A DNA stretch of 64,000 nucleotides from assembly GCA_038125995.1 (NCBI GenBank), contig JAYPEX010000009.1:1-64000 (forward strand). Reading direction: 5' to 3'. This DNA is from MAG-120531 sp038125995. Lineage in GTDB: Bacteria; Bacteroidota; Bacteroidia; Flavobacteriales; Flavobacteriaceae. Under the pieces are notes generated by a model. The model was given only the letters and a program-made list of their open reading frames with translations, was not told the DNA's origin and did not search any database. Shown in pieces: positions 51,243 to 59,636 of the stretch (its first letter is position 1; the number at the start of each line of letters is the position of its first letter). Made by a program: the position numbers and the translations under genes.

Positions 51243-52718
51243 ATGAAAACCATTCGGCAATTTCTCTATTTAGAATGGAACGCTTTTAAACGTTCTCCCA
51301 CTTTTGAAACGAACCTCTCCATTAAAATTCTTATGGGTTTAGTGGCGCTTTATTTTATCGCCGTATTTTTGGCATTGGGAGTGGGTGTTTTCTTTATTGC
51401 TAAAGACGTCGGAGCTGAAGACCCTCTTGTTTGGGTCAATAAGTTTATGATTTATTATTTAGCGGCTGATCTTTTCATGCGTTACAGCATGCAAAAGATG
51501 CCTATTACTAGAATCAAGCAGTTACTATTAACACCTATCCACAAGAATCAAATCATTAGATTTTCATTATTAAAAACGAGTTTCTCATTTTTTAACATCA
51601 TCCACCTGTTCTTTTTGATTCCCTTTTCAGTGGTTTTGATCGCTCACGATTATTCCATTTTTGGTGTTTTGTCATGGTTTTTGGGTGTGTTTATGCTGAT
51701 TTTGTCTTCGAATTATCTGAATGTTTTTGTCAATTCAAGTGATAAGACTTTTTATATAGCGGCAGCGATCTATGTCATTTTAGGCTTAAGTCAGTATCTA
51801 GAGTATTTTGACATTACAATTTATACAGCACCTTTTTTTAATGAACTATTTGAGCATCTATATTTCCTGATTTTTCCGATGGGGTTGTTGTTTTTTATGC
51901 GTCTTAGAGCAGTCCGGTTTTTTACGAATCACATGTTCTTAGATACGGGATTGTCTCAAAAAGAAGAATCCGTTCGCAACATCGATTTTGATTTTCTCAA
52001 GCGATTAGGCTCTTTAGGAAATTTATTGACCAATGATATGCGAATGATCCTTCGCAACAAACGACCTAAACAAGCCGTGATTGCAGGGATTGCCTTTTTG
52101 TTTTACGGTTTGTTGTTTTATACAGGCTCTATAGAGGCATATGAATCTCCAATGATGAAAATGTTCGCAGGAATATTTGTCACAGGAGGGTTTCTTTTTA
52201 TGTTTGGTTCCTATGTGCCAAGTTGGGATTCTGCCTATTATCCGCTTTTAATGACACAGAATTTGTCGTATAAAGAGTATTTAAAGTCCAAATGGGCTCT
52301 TGTAGTTTTTGCAGTCATTCTCAGCACCATTATCTCGAGTTTTTATCTCTTCATCAGTCTTGAGGCTTTTGGATATATTTTGGCTGGAGGATTCTTTAAT
52401 CTCGGTCTTAACGCCTATTTGGTGATTTTTTCAGGAGCCTTTGTCAAAGTTCCAGTCGATTTAACATCCGGCAAAAAACCCTTCGGAGACTCCCAGGCTA
52501 TGAACGCCAAAACCATGCTGCTGAGTTTGCCAAAGATTTTATTCCCTGTAGGAGTTTACGCTCTAGGTTATTATACGGCTGGAAACTGGTTTGGAATAAC
52601 CCTGTTAATATTATTAAGCCTACTCGGGCTTCTGTTTCACAATAAAATACTCGATGCCTTAGTCAAGCTCTACAATAGAGAAAAATACGACACTCTGGCC
52701 TCATACACTAAAAATTAA
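51243..52718 (+). CDS. DUF5687-family ABC exporter membrane subunit
   Basis: A 491-residue polytopic protein with roughly 10-12 hydrophobic segments in two halves joined by a charged loop (about 245-280, including NDMRMILRNKRPKQAV). The start LYLEWNAFKRSPTFETNLS matches the DUF5687 family, which is predicted to form the membrane part of an ABC-2-like exporter. The ATPase gene follows 3 bp downstream, supporting this. Cargo unknown. Confidence 0.82.
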   Translation: MKTIRQFLYLEWNAFKRSPTFETNLSIKILMGLVALYFIAVFLALGVGVFFIAKDVGAEDPLVWVNKFMIYYLAADLFMRYSMQKMPITRIKQLLLTPIHKNQIIRFSLLKTSFSFFNIIHLFFLIPFSVVLIAHDYSIFGVLSWFLGVFMLILSSNYLNVFVNSSDKTFYIAAAIYVILGLSQYLEYFDITIYTAPFFNELFEHLYFLIFPMGLLFFMRLRAVRFFTNHMFLDTGLSQKEESVRNIDFDFLKRLGSLGNLLTNDMRMILRNKRPKQAVIAGIAFLFYGLLFYTGSIEAYESPMMKMFAGIFVTGGFLFMFGSYVPSWDSAYYPLLMTQNLSYKEYLKSKWALVVFAVILSTIISSFYLFISLEAFGYILAGGFFNLGLNAYLVIFSGAFVKVPVDLTSGKKPFGDSQAMNAKTMLLSLPKILFPVGVYALGYYTAGNWFGITLLILLSLLGLLFHNKILDALVKLYNREKYDTLASYTKN

Positions 52719-52721
52719 TCG

Positions 52722-53417
52722 ATGATACAAGCAGTTGATTTGTCAAAAAAATACGGCGGGAATACCGTTTTAAACATTGAAGAACTGAACATTCCAAAAG
52801 GAGAGTGTTTTGGTTTGGTCGGCAACAATGGAGCCGGAAAAACAACCTTGTTTAATTTGATACTAGACCTCATTAAGCCTTCTTCGGGTTTTGTTTTAAG
52901 TAAGGAAACAAGAGTGGATCAAAGCGAAGCCTGGAAGTCCTTCACGACAGCCTATATTGATGAGAGTTTTATCATTGGTTACTTAACCCCTGAAGAATAC
53001 TTTAATTTCTTGGGAAACCTAAGAGGAATTTCAGCTGCGAGAGTAGAGGAAGAATTGACTCCTTTTAAGGCGCTATTTGGAGATGAAGTTTTGGGTCAGA
53101 AAAAATACATCAGAGATCTTTCTAAGGGGAATCAAAAAAAAGTGGGTATTGTTGCTGCTTTTTTGGGCGCTCCAGAATTAGTCATCCTTGATGAACCCTT
53201 TGCAAATTTAGATCCCACAACTCAGATTCGACTCAAGAATTACCTCAAGGAGGTTCATTTAAACGGAGCGACTACACTGCTGATTTCATCTCACGATCTC
53301 ACCCATATCACTGAGGTTTGTGAACGCATTGTTGTGCTCAACAAGGGAGTTGTCGTTAAAGACCTCAAAACCTCTGAAGAAACCCTTAGAGAACTAGAGA
53401 CCTACTTTTCGGTCTAA
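52722..53417 (+). CDS. ABC transporter ATP-binding protein
   Basis: A 231-residue ATPase. Walker A is GNNGAGKTTLFN (about residue 34), the signature is LSKGNQKKVG, Walker B with the catalytic Glu is LVILDEPFANLDP, and the switch His is in LISSHDLTH. The signature LSKGNQ replaces the usual LSGGQ; such variants occur in ABC-2-type ATPases. It pairs with the DUF5687 membrane subunit in an exporter. Confidence 0.94.
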   Translation: MIQAVDLSKKYGGNTVLNIEELNIPKGECFGLVGNNGAGKTTLFNLILDLIKPSSGFVLSKETRVDQSEAWKSFTTAYIDESFIIGYLTPEEYFNFLGNLRGISAARVEEELTPFKALFGDEVLGQKKYIRDLSKGNQKKVGIVAAFLGAPELVILDEPFANLDPTTQIRLKNYLKEVHLNGATTLLISSHDLTHITEVCERIVVLNKGVVVKDLKTSEETLRELETYFSV

Positions 53418-53435
53418 AAGCTACACTTAAAATTG

Positions 53436-53443
53436 TAAGTTTG
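53436..53443 (+). promoter_or_regulatory. -7 element of sprE, embedded in an inverted repeat
   Basis: TAAGTTTG, perfect TAnnTTTG, 37 nt before the sprE ATG. The inverted repeat ATTGTA (53432-53437) / TACAAT (53444-53449) brackets it, with another ATTGTA at 53454-53459. Confidence 0.45.
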
Positions 53444-53480
53444 TACAATATTCATTGTAAAATGGTGTTATCTTCCCTAC

Positions 53481-56057
53481 ATGAAACAACTTATGATTAA
53501 TTACAGATTCTCTATTGTTTGGGTTTCACTTCTAATAAGTGTACTAATGATCTCTTCGTGCTCTACTTCTAGAGATCGATTGATCAATAGAGAGTGGCAT
53601 AAACTCAACACCAAATACAATGTTGTTTTTAACGGAAATGAATCTTTTAATGAGAACTGGAACACCCTCCAATCAGGGTATCGTGAAGACTTTTGGAAGC
53701 TATTGCCAATTGAACGACTAGATGTCGATCAAAAATATGTATTCAAATTTGATTCCGATGAAGATTCTCCTTTTGCAATTGCTGAAGAAAAAGCCGTTAA
53801 AGCAATTAAAAAGCATGGAATGATGATTGAAGATCAGGAGGTCAATGCTCAAATGATAGAGGCCTATTTGCTTTTGGGGAAGGCTCGTTATTTTGATCAG
53901 CGATTTGTGCCGGCTTACGAGGCCTTCAGTTATATCATTAAAAAACACCCCGCTACGAATCGACTCAACAAAGTTCGTATTTGGAAAGAACGCACCAACA
54001 TCCGTTTGGGAAATGAGGTCATTGCCATTGAAAATCTTAAGCGATTGATGAAATATCGCGAGCTTAAAGATCAAGAACTGGCAGATGCCAATGCTACTAT
54101 GGCTCAGGCCTATATGAATACAGACTCCATTGCTCAAGCAATTCACAAATTGACCATCGCGGTTGGAGTGACTCGTAAAAATGTAGAACGCGCTCGTTAT
54201 CATTTTATACTCGGACAACTCTTTACCTCTAGCGGGGATATAGAGAAGGCTCAAGATCACTTTCAGCAGATTGTCGAACAGGGAAGAAGAGCTCCAAGAG
54301 CTTTTTGGGTTCACTCCAAGCTTCGAACACTTCGTTTTGCAAACCTCGACAATGAGGATCAAACGGAGCAGTTAATAGAGCTGTCTGAAATGGTCAAAAA
54401 TTGGCAAAATCAAGAGTATTTAGACGTGATTCACTATCAACAAGGGGTGGTGTATTTGGAAGAAGAAATGGACAGCTTAGGAGTAGTTTTTATCAACAAG
54501 TCGCTAAGAGCTAATCAGAATGACCCTACACTGACTGCTATGAGCTATGAGCTATTAGCGGATCACTATTTCGACAACAATGAGTATTTGTCTGCACACA
54601 CCTATTACGACAGTTTACTCCCCTATTTGGTCAATCCATCTGAAAAATACAGAGCGATTCAAAAGCGTTCTCTAAAATTAGCCGAAGTAGCACTTTACGA
54701 AACAAGAGTAGCAGCAATTGATTCCATCTTAGATCTCGCAAATGCTCCAAAAGATCGTCAACTTGAATTAATCGAAAAATACGTACAAACTCTACAGCTT
54801 CAAGAAGATAAAAAACAGCAGCTTCAAAAAGAAGAAAAAGAGGCCAAAGAAAAGAAAGCCAATGAGGCCTTTTCAAACCCTTCTTCTCCAACTCGAGGAA
54901 GCTTCTACTTTTACAATCCTACAATGATTGAAAGAGGTCAAAAGTCTTTTAGACAACAATGGGGAGATCGTGCGTTGGCTGATAACTGGAGATCGGAACA
55001 AAAAACGAAGCAGGTCAAATTAATTGATGAGGAGGAATCAGCAGTGAATAAGCAAGTTATAGAAGAACAAGAAAAGCGTTCTTCTAAATTTGATCCAGAA
55101 TTTTATCTAAGTCAAATACCAATAGAAGAGAAGGCGCTCGACAGTCTTGAAAGAGAGAAAAACTACGCTCATTTTAGATTGGGAACGATCTATAAGGAAA
55201 GTTTTGAACGTTACGATCTGGCCCTAAAAAACTTGATGATATCGAGTTTGTACACCCCCTCAGAAGCCCTATGCTTACCTTCTTTATACGCTATTTACAA
55301 AACTTATGAATTACTCGACGATGACCAAAAAGCCATTCAGGTCAAAAACAAAATCATCAACAGCTATCCTGAATCGGTATACGCACAGGTCTTAAAAGAC
55401 CCATCTAAGGCGTTACTGTTGTCTGCGTCTGATTTTGACAAACAGTATCAAAGGGTCTATCAATCCTTTAAAAATCAAAAGTACGACTCCGTTGTAAGGA
55501 CTGTTAATGAGATCTTAGATCGAACAACTGATATCGAAGAAGCTGGTAAATGGACCAACTTAAAAGCACTTGCTGTGGGTCGATCTGAGGGTTTTGTTTC
55601 CTATAAAAGAGAGATGGAGCAATTAGTTAAAGACTATCCATCATCATCAGCTGCAGCAAACGCAGTAGAATTTCTTACCAAGGCTAATACAGCTATAGGA
55701 AATCCTGAATTTGGAGATCCACTCGATAGTGATCATTGGAAACTCGCTATTTGGGTCAACAATCAACAAGCGTCTAATGACTCCATTATTGGCCAAAGAA
55801 TTCGTTCGTTGTTTAAAGACGATTTATCCCATCTTCGCTATTCAAAAGAATCCTATTCTCCTGTTCAAGATGTGTACGTCGTTCATGGCTTTCCAACTCA
55901 AATTGAGACGGTTAGATTTTCAAAAAATCCAATTTTTAATGATCCTACCTTTGACAACGGAGAGTTTTTTGTAATTTTAGCATCCCACTATAGAACCATA
56001 CAGCTCTATAAGAACTTAAAGGCCTATAGCGAAAAACACAAAGCATTAAAACGATAA
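53481..56057 (+). CDS. sprE: SprE/PorW-type lipoprotein of gliding motility and type IX secretion
   Basis: An 858-residue lipoprotein (MISSCS, Cys27) with tetratricopeptide-like helical repeats. RDRLINREWHKLNTKYNVVFNG right after the lipid site and REDFWKLLPIE (about residue 70) are typical of SprE of Flavobacterium johnsoniae and PorW of Porphyromonas (in part: NTKYNVVFNG). A Lys/Glu/Gln-rich coiled stretch (about 435-465) splits two repeat regions, and the C-terminal part (about 760-850) has VYVVHGFPTQIE. SprE is needed for T9SS secretion and gliding, linking the outer-membrane translocon to the periplasmic motor side. Bactofilin follows after 2 bp. Confidence 0.9.
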   Translation: MKQLMINYRFSIVWVSLLISVLMISSCSTSRDRLINREWHKLNTKYNVVFNGNESFNENWNTLQSGYREDFWKLLPIERLDVDQKYVFKFDSDEDSPFAIAEEKAVKAIKKHGMMIEDQEVNAQMIEAYLLLGKARYFDQRFVPAYEAFSYIIKKHPATNRLNKVRIWKERTNIRLGNEVIAIENLKRLMKYRELKDQELADANATMAQAYMNTDSIAQAIHKLTIAVGVTRKNVERARYHFILGQLFTSSGDIEKAQDHFQQIVEQGRRAPRAFWVHSKLRTLRFANLDNEDQTEQLIELSEMVKNWQNQEYLDVIHYQQGVVYLEEEMDSLGVVFINKSLRANQNDPTLTAMSYELLADHYFDNNEYLSAHTYYDSLLPYLVNPSEKYRAIQKRSLKLAEVALYETRVAAIDSILDLANAPKDRQLELIEKYVQTLQLQEDKKQQLQKEEKEAKEKKANEAFSNPSSPTRGSFYFYNPTMIERGQKSFRQQWGDRALADNWRSEQKTKQVKLIDEEESAVNKQVIEEQEKRSSKFDPEFYLSQIPIEEKALDSLEREKNYAHFRLGTIYKESFERYDLALKNLMISSLYTPSEALCLPSLYAIYKTYELLDDDQKAIQVKNKIINSYPESVYAQVLKDPSKALLLSASDFDKQYQRVYQSFKNQKYDSVVRTVNEILDRTTDIEEAGKWTNLKALAVGRSEGFVSYKREMEQLVKDYPSSSAAANAVEFLTKANTAIGNPEFGDPLDSDHWKLAIWVNNQQASNDSIIGQRIRSLFKDDLSHLRYSKESYSPVQDVYVVHGFPTQIETVRFSKNPIFNDPTFDNGEFFVILASHYRTIQLYKNLKAYSEKHKALKR

Positions 56058-56059
56058 CC

Positions 56060-56479
56060 ATGTTTACAGACAACAACAAAAAAACGAGCGCTTCAACTGA
56101 TTTGAGATCGCAGCCCAATAGAATTGAAAAAGAAACAACAATCATTGGCTCTATCGTATCGAAAGACGATTTTAGAATCGAAGGAAGACTTGAAGGAAGT
56201 TTAACGACTTCTGGAAAGGTAGTTATAGGTAAATCGGGGTCTATAGAAGGACAAGTTGATTGTGTCAACGCCGATATTGAGGGAACTTTTAAAGGAGAGA
56301 TCAAAGTTGCTGAATTACTCAACCTTCAATCTCAGTCTTCTGTTGAAGGAACGGTTCAAACCACTAAATTAGCTATTGCTCCTGGGGCTATTTTTGAAGC
56401 AGAATGCAGCATGAAACCCAAAGGAGTATCGAGTTTGAAACCAGATCGAAAAGATGACCTCGCCCAAGAAGCCTCGTAA
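56060..56479 (+). CDS. Bactofilin (polymer-forming cytoskeletal protein)
   Basis: A 139-residue bactofilin. The core (about 25-115) shows regular six-residue turns of a right-handed beta-helix (GSIVSKDDFRIEGRLEGSL, VVIGKSGSIEGQV, ADIEGTFKGEI, SVEGTVQT), flanked by short disordered ends. Such proteins form filaments at the membrane and can position cell-wall enzymes. It lies between sprE and the ATP synthase genes, and its last 26 bp overlap the next gene in another frame. Confidence 0.92.
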   Translation: MFTDNNKKTSASTDLRSQPNRIEKETTIIGSIVSKDDFRIEGRLEGSLTTSGKVVIGKSGSIEGQVDCVNADIEGTFKGEIKVAELLNLQSQSSVEGTVQTTKLAIAPGAIFEAECSMKPKGVSSLKPDRKDDLAQEAS

Positions 56480-56681
56480 CAACAACCTTCGAAATTTTGG
56501 ACTCTTATCAGCTATTGCTATTCAAATGGGAGCTATCATTTACTTTATGGTACAGATTGGCAAATGGGTCGACACCTATTTTGAATTCGAAGGAAGACTA
56601 GGGCTCATTGTCTTTACCTTTATAGGAATCGTCATAGCGATGTGGTTAGTGATCAATCAAACAAAAAAAATTAAGAATTGA
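56454..56681 (+). CDS. AtpZ/AtpI-like small membrane protein
   Basis: A 75-residue protein with two membrane helices (about 17-37 and 48-67) separated by a short loop (GKWVDTYFEFEGRLG), the layout of AtpZ/AtpI proteins found in front of ATP synthase operons, which may help c-ring assembly or Mg2+/Ca2+ handling. The ATG lies inside the bactofilin gene. No alternative start reproduces the first helix fully, so the overlap seems real. Confidence 0.85.
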   Translation: MTSPKKPRNNNLRNFGLLSAIAIQMGAIIYFMVQIGKWVDTYFEFEGRLGLIVFTFIGIVIAMWLVINQTKKIKN

Positions 56682-57085
56682 CTTCTAAGCATTTTTTTTA
56701 TCGATTTATCTTAGTGTTGTTTTTATTGCTTGTGGTGAGTTTTGTAATTCACTTCGTTGTACTTAGAGCGATCGACGAAAACTTTGAGTTTCATTTATTG
56801 CTAATGACTTATTTGTCACTATTAGGAATGACAACTTTGATCGTTTTTGCAATTTATAAATTCCAAAAAAAATACTTTAGTCAGGTCGGTTTTTTGTTTT
56901 TGGCGGGATCCCTTTTAAAATTTGCCTTTTATTTCACCCTTTTAAATCCCTATTACGCCCATAATGAGCTTCCCAAAACAAAGGCATTTTTGGTGTTTTT
57001 TGTTCCCTATGTGATTAGTCTTATCACGGAGTCCGTCTATGTTTCTAAGCTATTAAACAAGAAGGGACCACAAGGCGATCACTGA
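56678..57085 (+). CDS. DUF6168-like AtpI-type membrane protein
   Basis: A 135-residue protein with four predicted membrane helices. It starts with TTG overlapping the TGA stop of the previous gene (TTGA); no in-frame ATG occurs before about residue 43, which would cut off the first helix. Its position and size match the AtpI-like second small protein of Bacteroidota ATP synthase clusters (DUF6168, from memory). It probably aids assembly of the F0 part. Confidence 0.7.
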   Translation: MTSKHFFYRFILVLFLLLVVSFVIHFVVLRAIDENFEFHLLLMTYLSLLGMTTLIVFAIYKFQKKYFSQVGFLFLAGSLLKFAFYFTLLNPYYAHNELPKTKAFLVFFVPYVISLITESVYVSKLLNKKGPQGDH

Positions 57086-57146
57086 CCCCCATAATTTTAT
57101 CCACAAATTATCCTCAATAGACTTTTTTTAATTTAACGAAATAGCT

Positions 57147-57154
57147 TACATTTG
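57147..57154 (+). promoter_or_regulatory. -7 element of the main ATP synthase operon
   Basis: TACATTTG, perfect TAnnTTTG, 31 nt before the atpB ATG at 57186. It provides a promoter for atpB onward in addition to read-through from upstream genes. Confidence 0.5.
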
Positions 57155-57185
57155 CAGCGATTTTTAAGTGAATTAAAATTTACAA

Positions 57186-58283
57186 ATGTCGAAAGCGCTT
57201 AATATGAAGTTTTTTAGTCTTGCTCTAGTATTTTTTGCAAGTATTAGTTTCGCAACTGCAAATACGAGTAATGATAGCTCTAATGGAGAAAAAGATCTCA
57301 AAACGGAGATTAATGAATACATCCAACACCACTTACAGGATTCTTACGATTTTTCTCTTTATTCATACACCAATAGTGAGCATGAACACGTGTATATTGG
57401 ATTTCCACTTCCAGTAATTTTATGGGACAATGGACTTCAAGTATTTTCATCTTCAAAATTACACCACGGTGATGCTATTGCGGAGGTAAACGGAAACTAC
57501 TATGCTTTAATTCACGGAAAAATTTATAAAGGAGAAGCTGGTGTAAGTATCGATCAAATGAAAGAGGCCTTAGAGCACGATCATCACGCTTACCACAAAA
57601 TAATGAACGACTTTTCAATTACAAAGAGTGTTGTGATGATGCTACTTACAGGATTGTTGATGTTCATGCTGTTCTCTTCTCTTGCCAAGTCTTATGCTAA
57701 TAACAAAGGAATTCCTACGGGTTTTGCTAGAATCTTTGAGCCCATCGTATTGTACATCCGCGATGATATCGCTCAGCCTAATATCGGACCTAATTACAAG
57801 AAGTACATGAGTTATTTGCTCACTATTTTCTTCTTTGTGTGGTTCTTAAACCTTTTTGGTTTGACGCCTCTAGGGGTGAATGTCACTGGAAACATTGCGG
57901 TGACTTTTGGATTGGCCTTATTGACATTCCTTATCACGAATCTTACTGGAAACAAAAATTACTGGGGACACATCTTCTGGATGCCCGGAGTTCCAGTTCC
58001 GATGAAAATATTATTAGCTCCTATTGAATTATTAGGAGTGATTATCAAGCCTTTTGCACTGATGATTCGTCTTTGGGCGAACATATCAGCAGGGCATATT
58101 GTATTAATGAGTATTATCGGTTTAATGTTTATTTTCCACTCTTGGTTGGGATCTAGCTTAAGCTTTTTACTGTCGTTTGTCTTAGCGATACTGGAGGTAT
58201 TAGTTGCTGCTTTACAAGCGTATATATTTACGATGTTGTCTGCTTTGTATTTTGGTTTTGCCAACGAAGAAGCACATCACTAA
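57186..58283 (+). CDS. atpB: ATP synthase F0 subunit a
   Basis: The proton-channel subunit next to the c-ring; 365 residues. As in other Bacteroidota it has a long N-terminal extension: a signal-peptide-like segment (about 1-25) and a His-rich periplasmic part to about residue 145, before the membrane helices. The essential arginine is in FALMIRLWANISAGH near residue 295. The PIELLGVIIKPFAL segment is typical. First of the atpB-E-F-H-A-G run. Confidence 0.95.
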   Translation: MSKALNMKFFSLALVFFASISFATANTSNDSSNGEKDLKTEINEYIQHHLQDSYDFSLYSYTNSEHEHVYIGFPLPVILWDNGLQVFSSSKLHHGDAIAEVNGNYYALIHGKIYKGEAGVSIDQMKEALEHDHHAYHKIMNDFSITKSVVMMLLTGLLMFMLFSSLAKSYANNKGIPTGFARIFEPIVLYIRDDIAQPNIGPNYKKYMSYLLTIFFFVWFLNLFGLTPLGVNVTGNIAVTFGLALLTFLITNLTGNKNYWGHIFWMPGVPVPMKILLAPIELLGVIIKPFALMIRLWANISAGHIVLMSIIGLMFIFHSWLGSSLSFLLSFVLAILEVLVAALQAYIFTMLSALYFGFANEEAHH

Positions 58284-58313
58284 AATTGAATGTTTAATTT
58301 TTAATAAATAAAT

Positions 58314-58505
58314 ATGGAAATCCCAACTATTGTAGGAGCAGGTTTAATCGTTATTGGTGCTGGTATAGGTATCGGTAAAATTGGTGGATCTGCTATGGAA
58401 GCTATTGCTCGTCAGCCAGAAGCTACAGGTAAAATTCAAACAGCGATGTTGATTGCTGCAGCGCTTATTGAAGGTATTGGTTTCGCTGCTTTATTCGCAG
58501 CCTAG
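58314..58505 (+). CDS. atpE: ATP synthase F0 subunit c
   Basis: The rotor-ring subunit, 63 residues with two helices joined by the RQPEA loop. The first helix has the Gly-rich packing motif (GAGIGIGKIGG). The ion-binding Glu53 lies in ALIEGIGFA; the residues after it (Gly-Ile-Gly) lack the Ser/Thr pattern of sodium-binding rings, so proton coupling is likely, in line with the proteorhodopsin. A strong hairpin follows the stop. Confidence 0.96.
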   Translation: MEIPTIVGAGLIVIGAGIGIGKIGGSAMEAIARQPEATGKIQTAMLIAAALIEGIGFAALFAA

Positions 58506-58514
58506 TACAACAAT

Positions 58515-58550
58515 CAACAGTTAGGGCGGTTGGCTTTAACTGTTGTTTTT
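58515..58550 (+). terminator. Attenuator-like hairpin between atpE and atpF
   Basis: Perfect 9-bp stem CAACAGTTA / TAACTGTTG (58515-58523 and 58537-58545) with a 13-nt loop, then TTTTTAGATTTTT. It starts 10 bp after the atpE stop. As a leaky terminator it would give extra atpB-atpE transcripts, or it may protect their 3' ends. Confidence 0.6.
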
Positions 58551-58580
58551 AGATTTTTAACAGAGAATCCTATTTAGAAT

Positions 58581-59081
58581 ATGGAAAAATTAATTGAAGA
58601 ATTTTCTTTTGGACTTTTTATTTGGCAGACCGTAATTTTTGTCGGTTTGGTACTTTTATTAAAGAAGTTTGCCTGGAAACCGATTTTGGATGCCGTTAAC
58701 GAGAGAGAAGAAGGAATCAAAGGAGCTCTAGAAGCTGCAGATGAGGCTAGAAAAGAATTACAAAACCTTAATGCTGACAACGAAAAGCTTCTTAAAGAAG
58801 CTAGAGCAGAGCGTGAAGTAATGATCAAAGAAGCTAGAGAGCTTAAAGAGAAAATGATTGCTGACGCTAAAGGTCAAGCAAAAGCTGAGGCTGATAAATT
58901 AGTAGCTCAAGCACAGGAAACAATCGAAAGCGAAAAGAAAGCGGCAGTAGCTGATATTAAAAAGCAAGTAGCTGAACTTTCAATTGCGATTGCAGAAAAA
59001 GTTATTAAAGAAGAACTTTCTAATACGTCTAAACAAGACCAACTAGTAAGTGATTTAGTAAAAGATATCGAGATAAACTAA
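58581..59081 (+). CDS. atpF: ATP synthase F0 subunit b
   Basis: Peripheral stalk subunit, 166 residues. One N-terminal membrane helix (about 8-28, FGLFIWQTVIFVGLVLLLKK) is followed by a long Ala/Glu/Lys coiled coil (about 35-145) and the delta-binding end. KFAWKPILDAVNEREEGI after the helix is typical. It lies 5 bp before atpH. Confidence 0.95.
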   Translation: MEKLIEEFSFGLFIWQTVIFVGLVLLLKKFAWKPILDAVNEREEGIKGALEAADEARKELQNLNADNEKLLKEARAEREVMIKEARELKEKMIADAKGQAKAEADKLVAQAQETIESEKKAAVADIKKQVAELSIAIAEKVIKEELSNTSKQDQLVSDLVKDIEIN

Positions 59082-59086
59082 GAAGT

Positions 59087-59620
59087 ATGAAGGATTCAAG
59101 AGCTGCTGTCCGTTATGCAAAAGCTGCACTTGCCCAAGCGAAAGAGGGGAAGCTTGCTGAGGTTGTAGAAAAGGATATGTTGAGTATTATCGCAAGCGTT
59201 GAAGCGAGCGAGGAACTTTCAGATTTATTAGACAGTCCAACGGTTGCTTCTACAGACAAGCAAAAAGTATTAAAGGCAGTTTTTAAATCAGCTGATAAAA
59301 TCACTTTAGATTTGATTGATGTATTGATTCAGAATAAGAGAATTTCTATACTATCAGAAGTAGCTTCAGCTTATGTAACTCTTAGTGAATCAGAAAAAGA
59401 CGAGGTTGTTGTCAACGTGGTAGCCGCAAGCCCACTTTCAAAAGATCTCGAAAATGAAATTATTTCAAAAATGAAAAGCATCACGGCTAAGAATGTTAGT
59501 TTAGCAGTGAGTATAGATGAATCCTTAATCGGAGGATTTGTTCTAAGAGTAGGAGATCTACAATACAATGCCAGTATCGCGCATCAATTGGATCAATTAA
59601 AAAGAGAATTAACAGCATAG
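59087..59620 (+). CDS. atpH: ATP synthase F1 subunit delta
   Basis: Links F1 to the b stalk; 177 residues. AVRYAKAALAQAKEGK at the N-terminus and the C-terminal SIDESLIGGFVLRVGDLQYNASIAHQLDQLK pattern (in part: IGGFVLRVGD) match the OSCP/delta family. It precedes atpA by 16 bp. Confidence 0.95.
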   Translation: MKDSRAAVRYAKAALAQAKEGKLAEVVEKDMLSIIASVEASEELSDLLDSPTVASTDKQKVLKAVFKSADKITLDLIDVLIQNKRISILSEVASAYVTLSESEKDEVVVNVVAASPLSKDLENEIISKMKSITAKNVSLAVSIDESLIGGFVLRVGDLQYNASIAHQLDQLKRELTA

Positions 59621-59636
59621 TATATATTTTAAAACC

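Noticed and set aside
53718..54362. Open frame of 214 codons on the minus strand inside sprE
   Set aside because: It is antisense to a well-supported gene, has no recognisable domain or promoter, and its composition follows from the sense codons.
57387..57392. CACGTG core in atpB as parS
   Set aside because: Only an ACACGTGT palindrome; the outer arms are absent.
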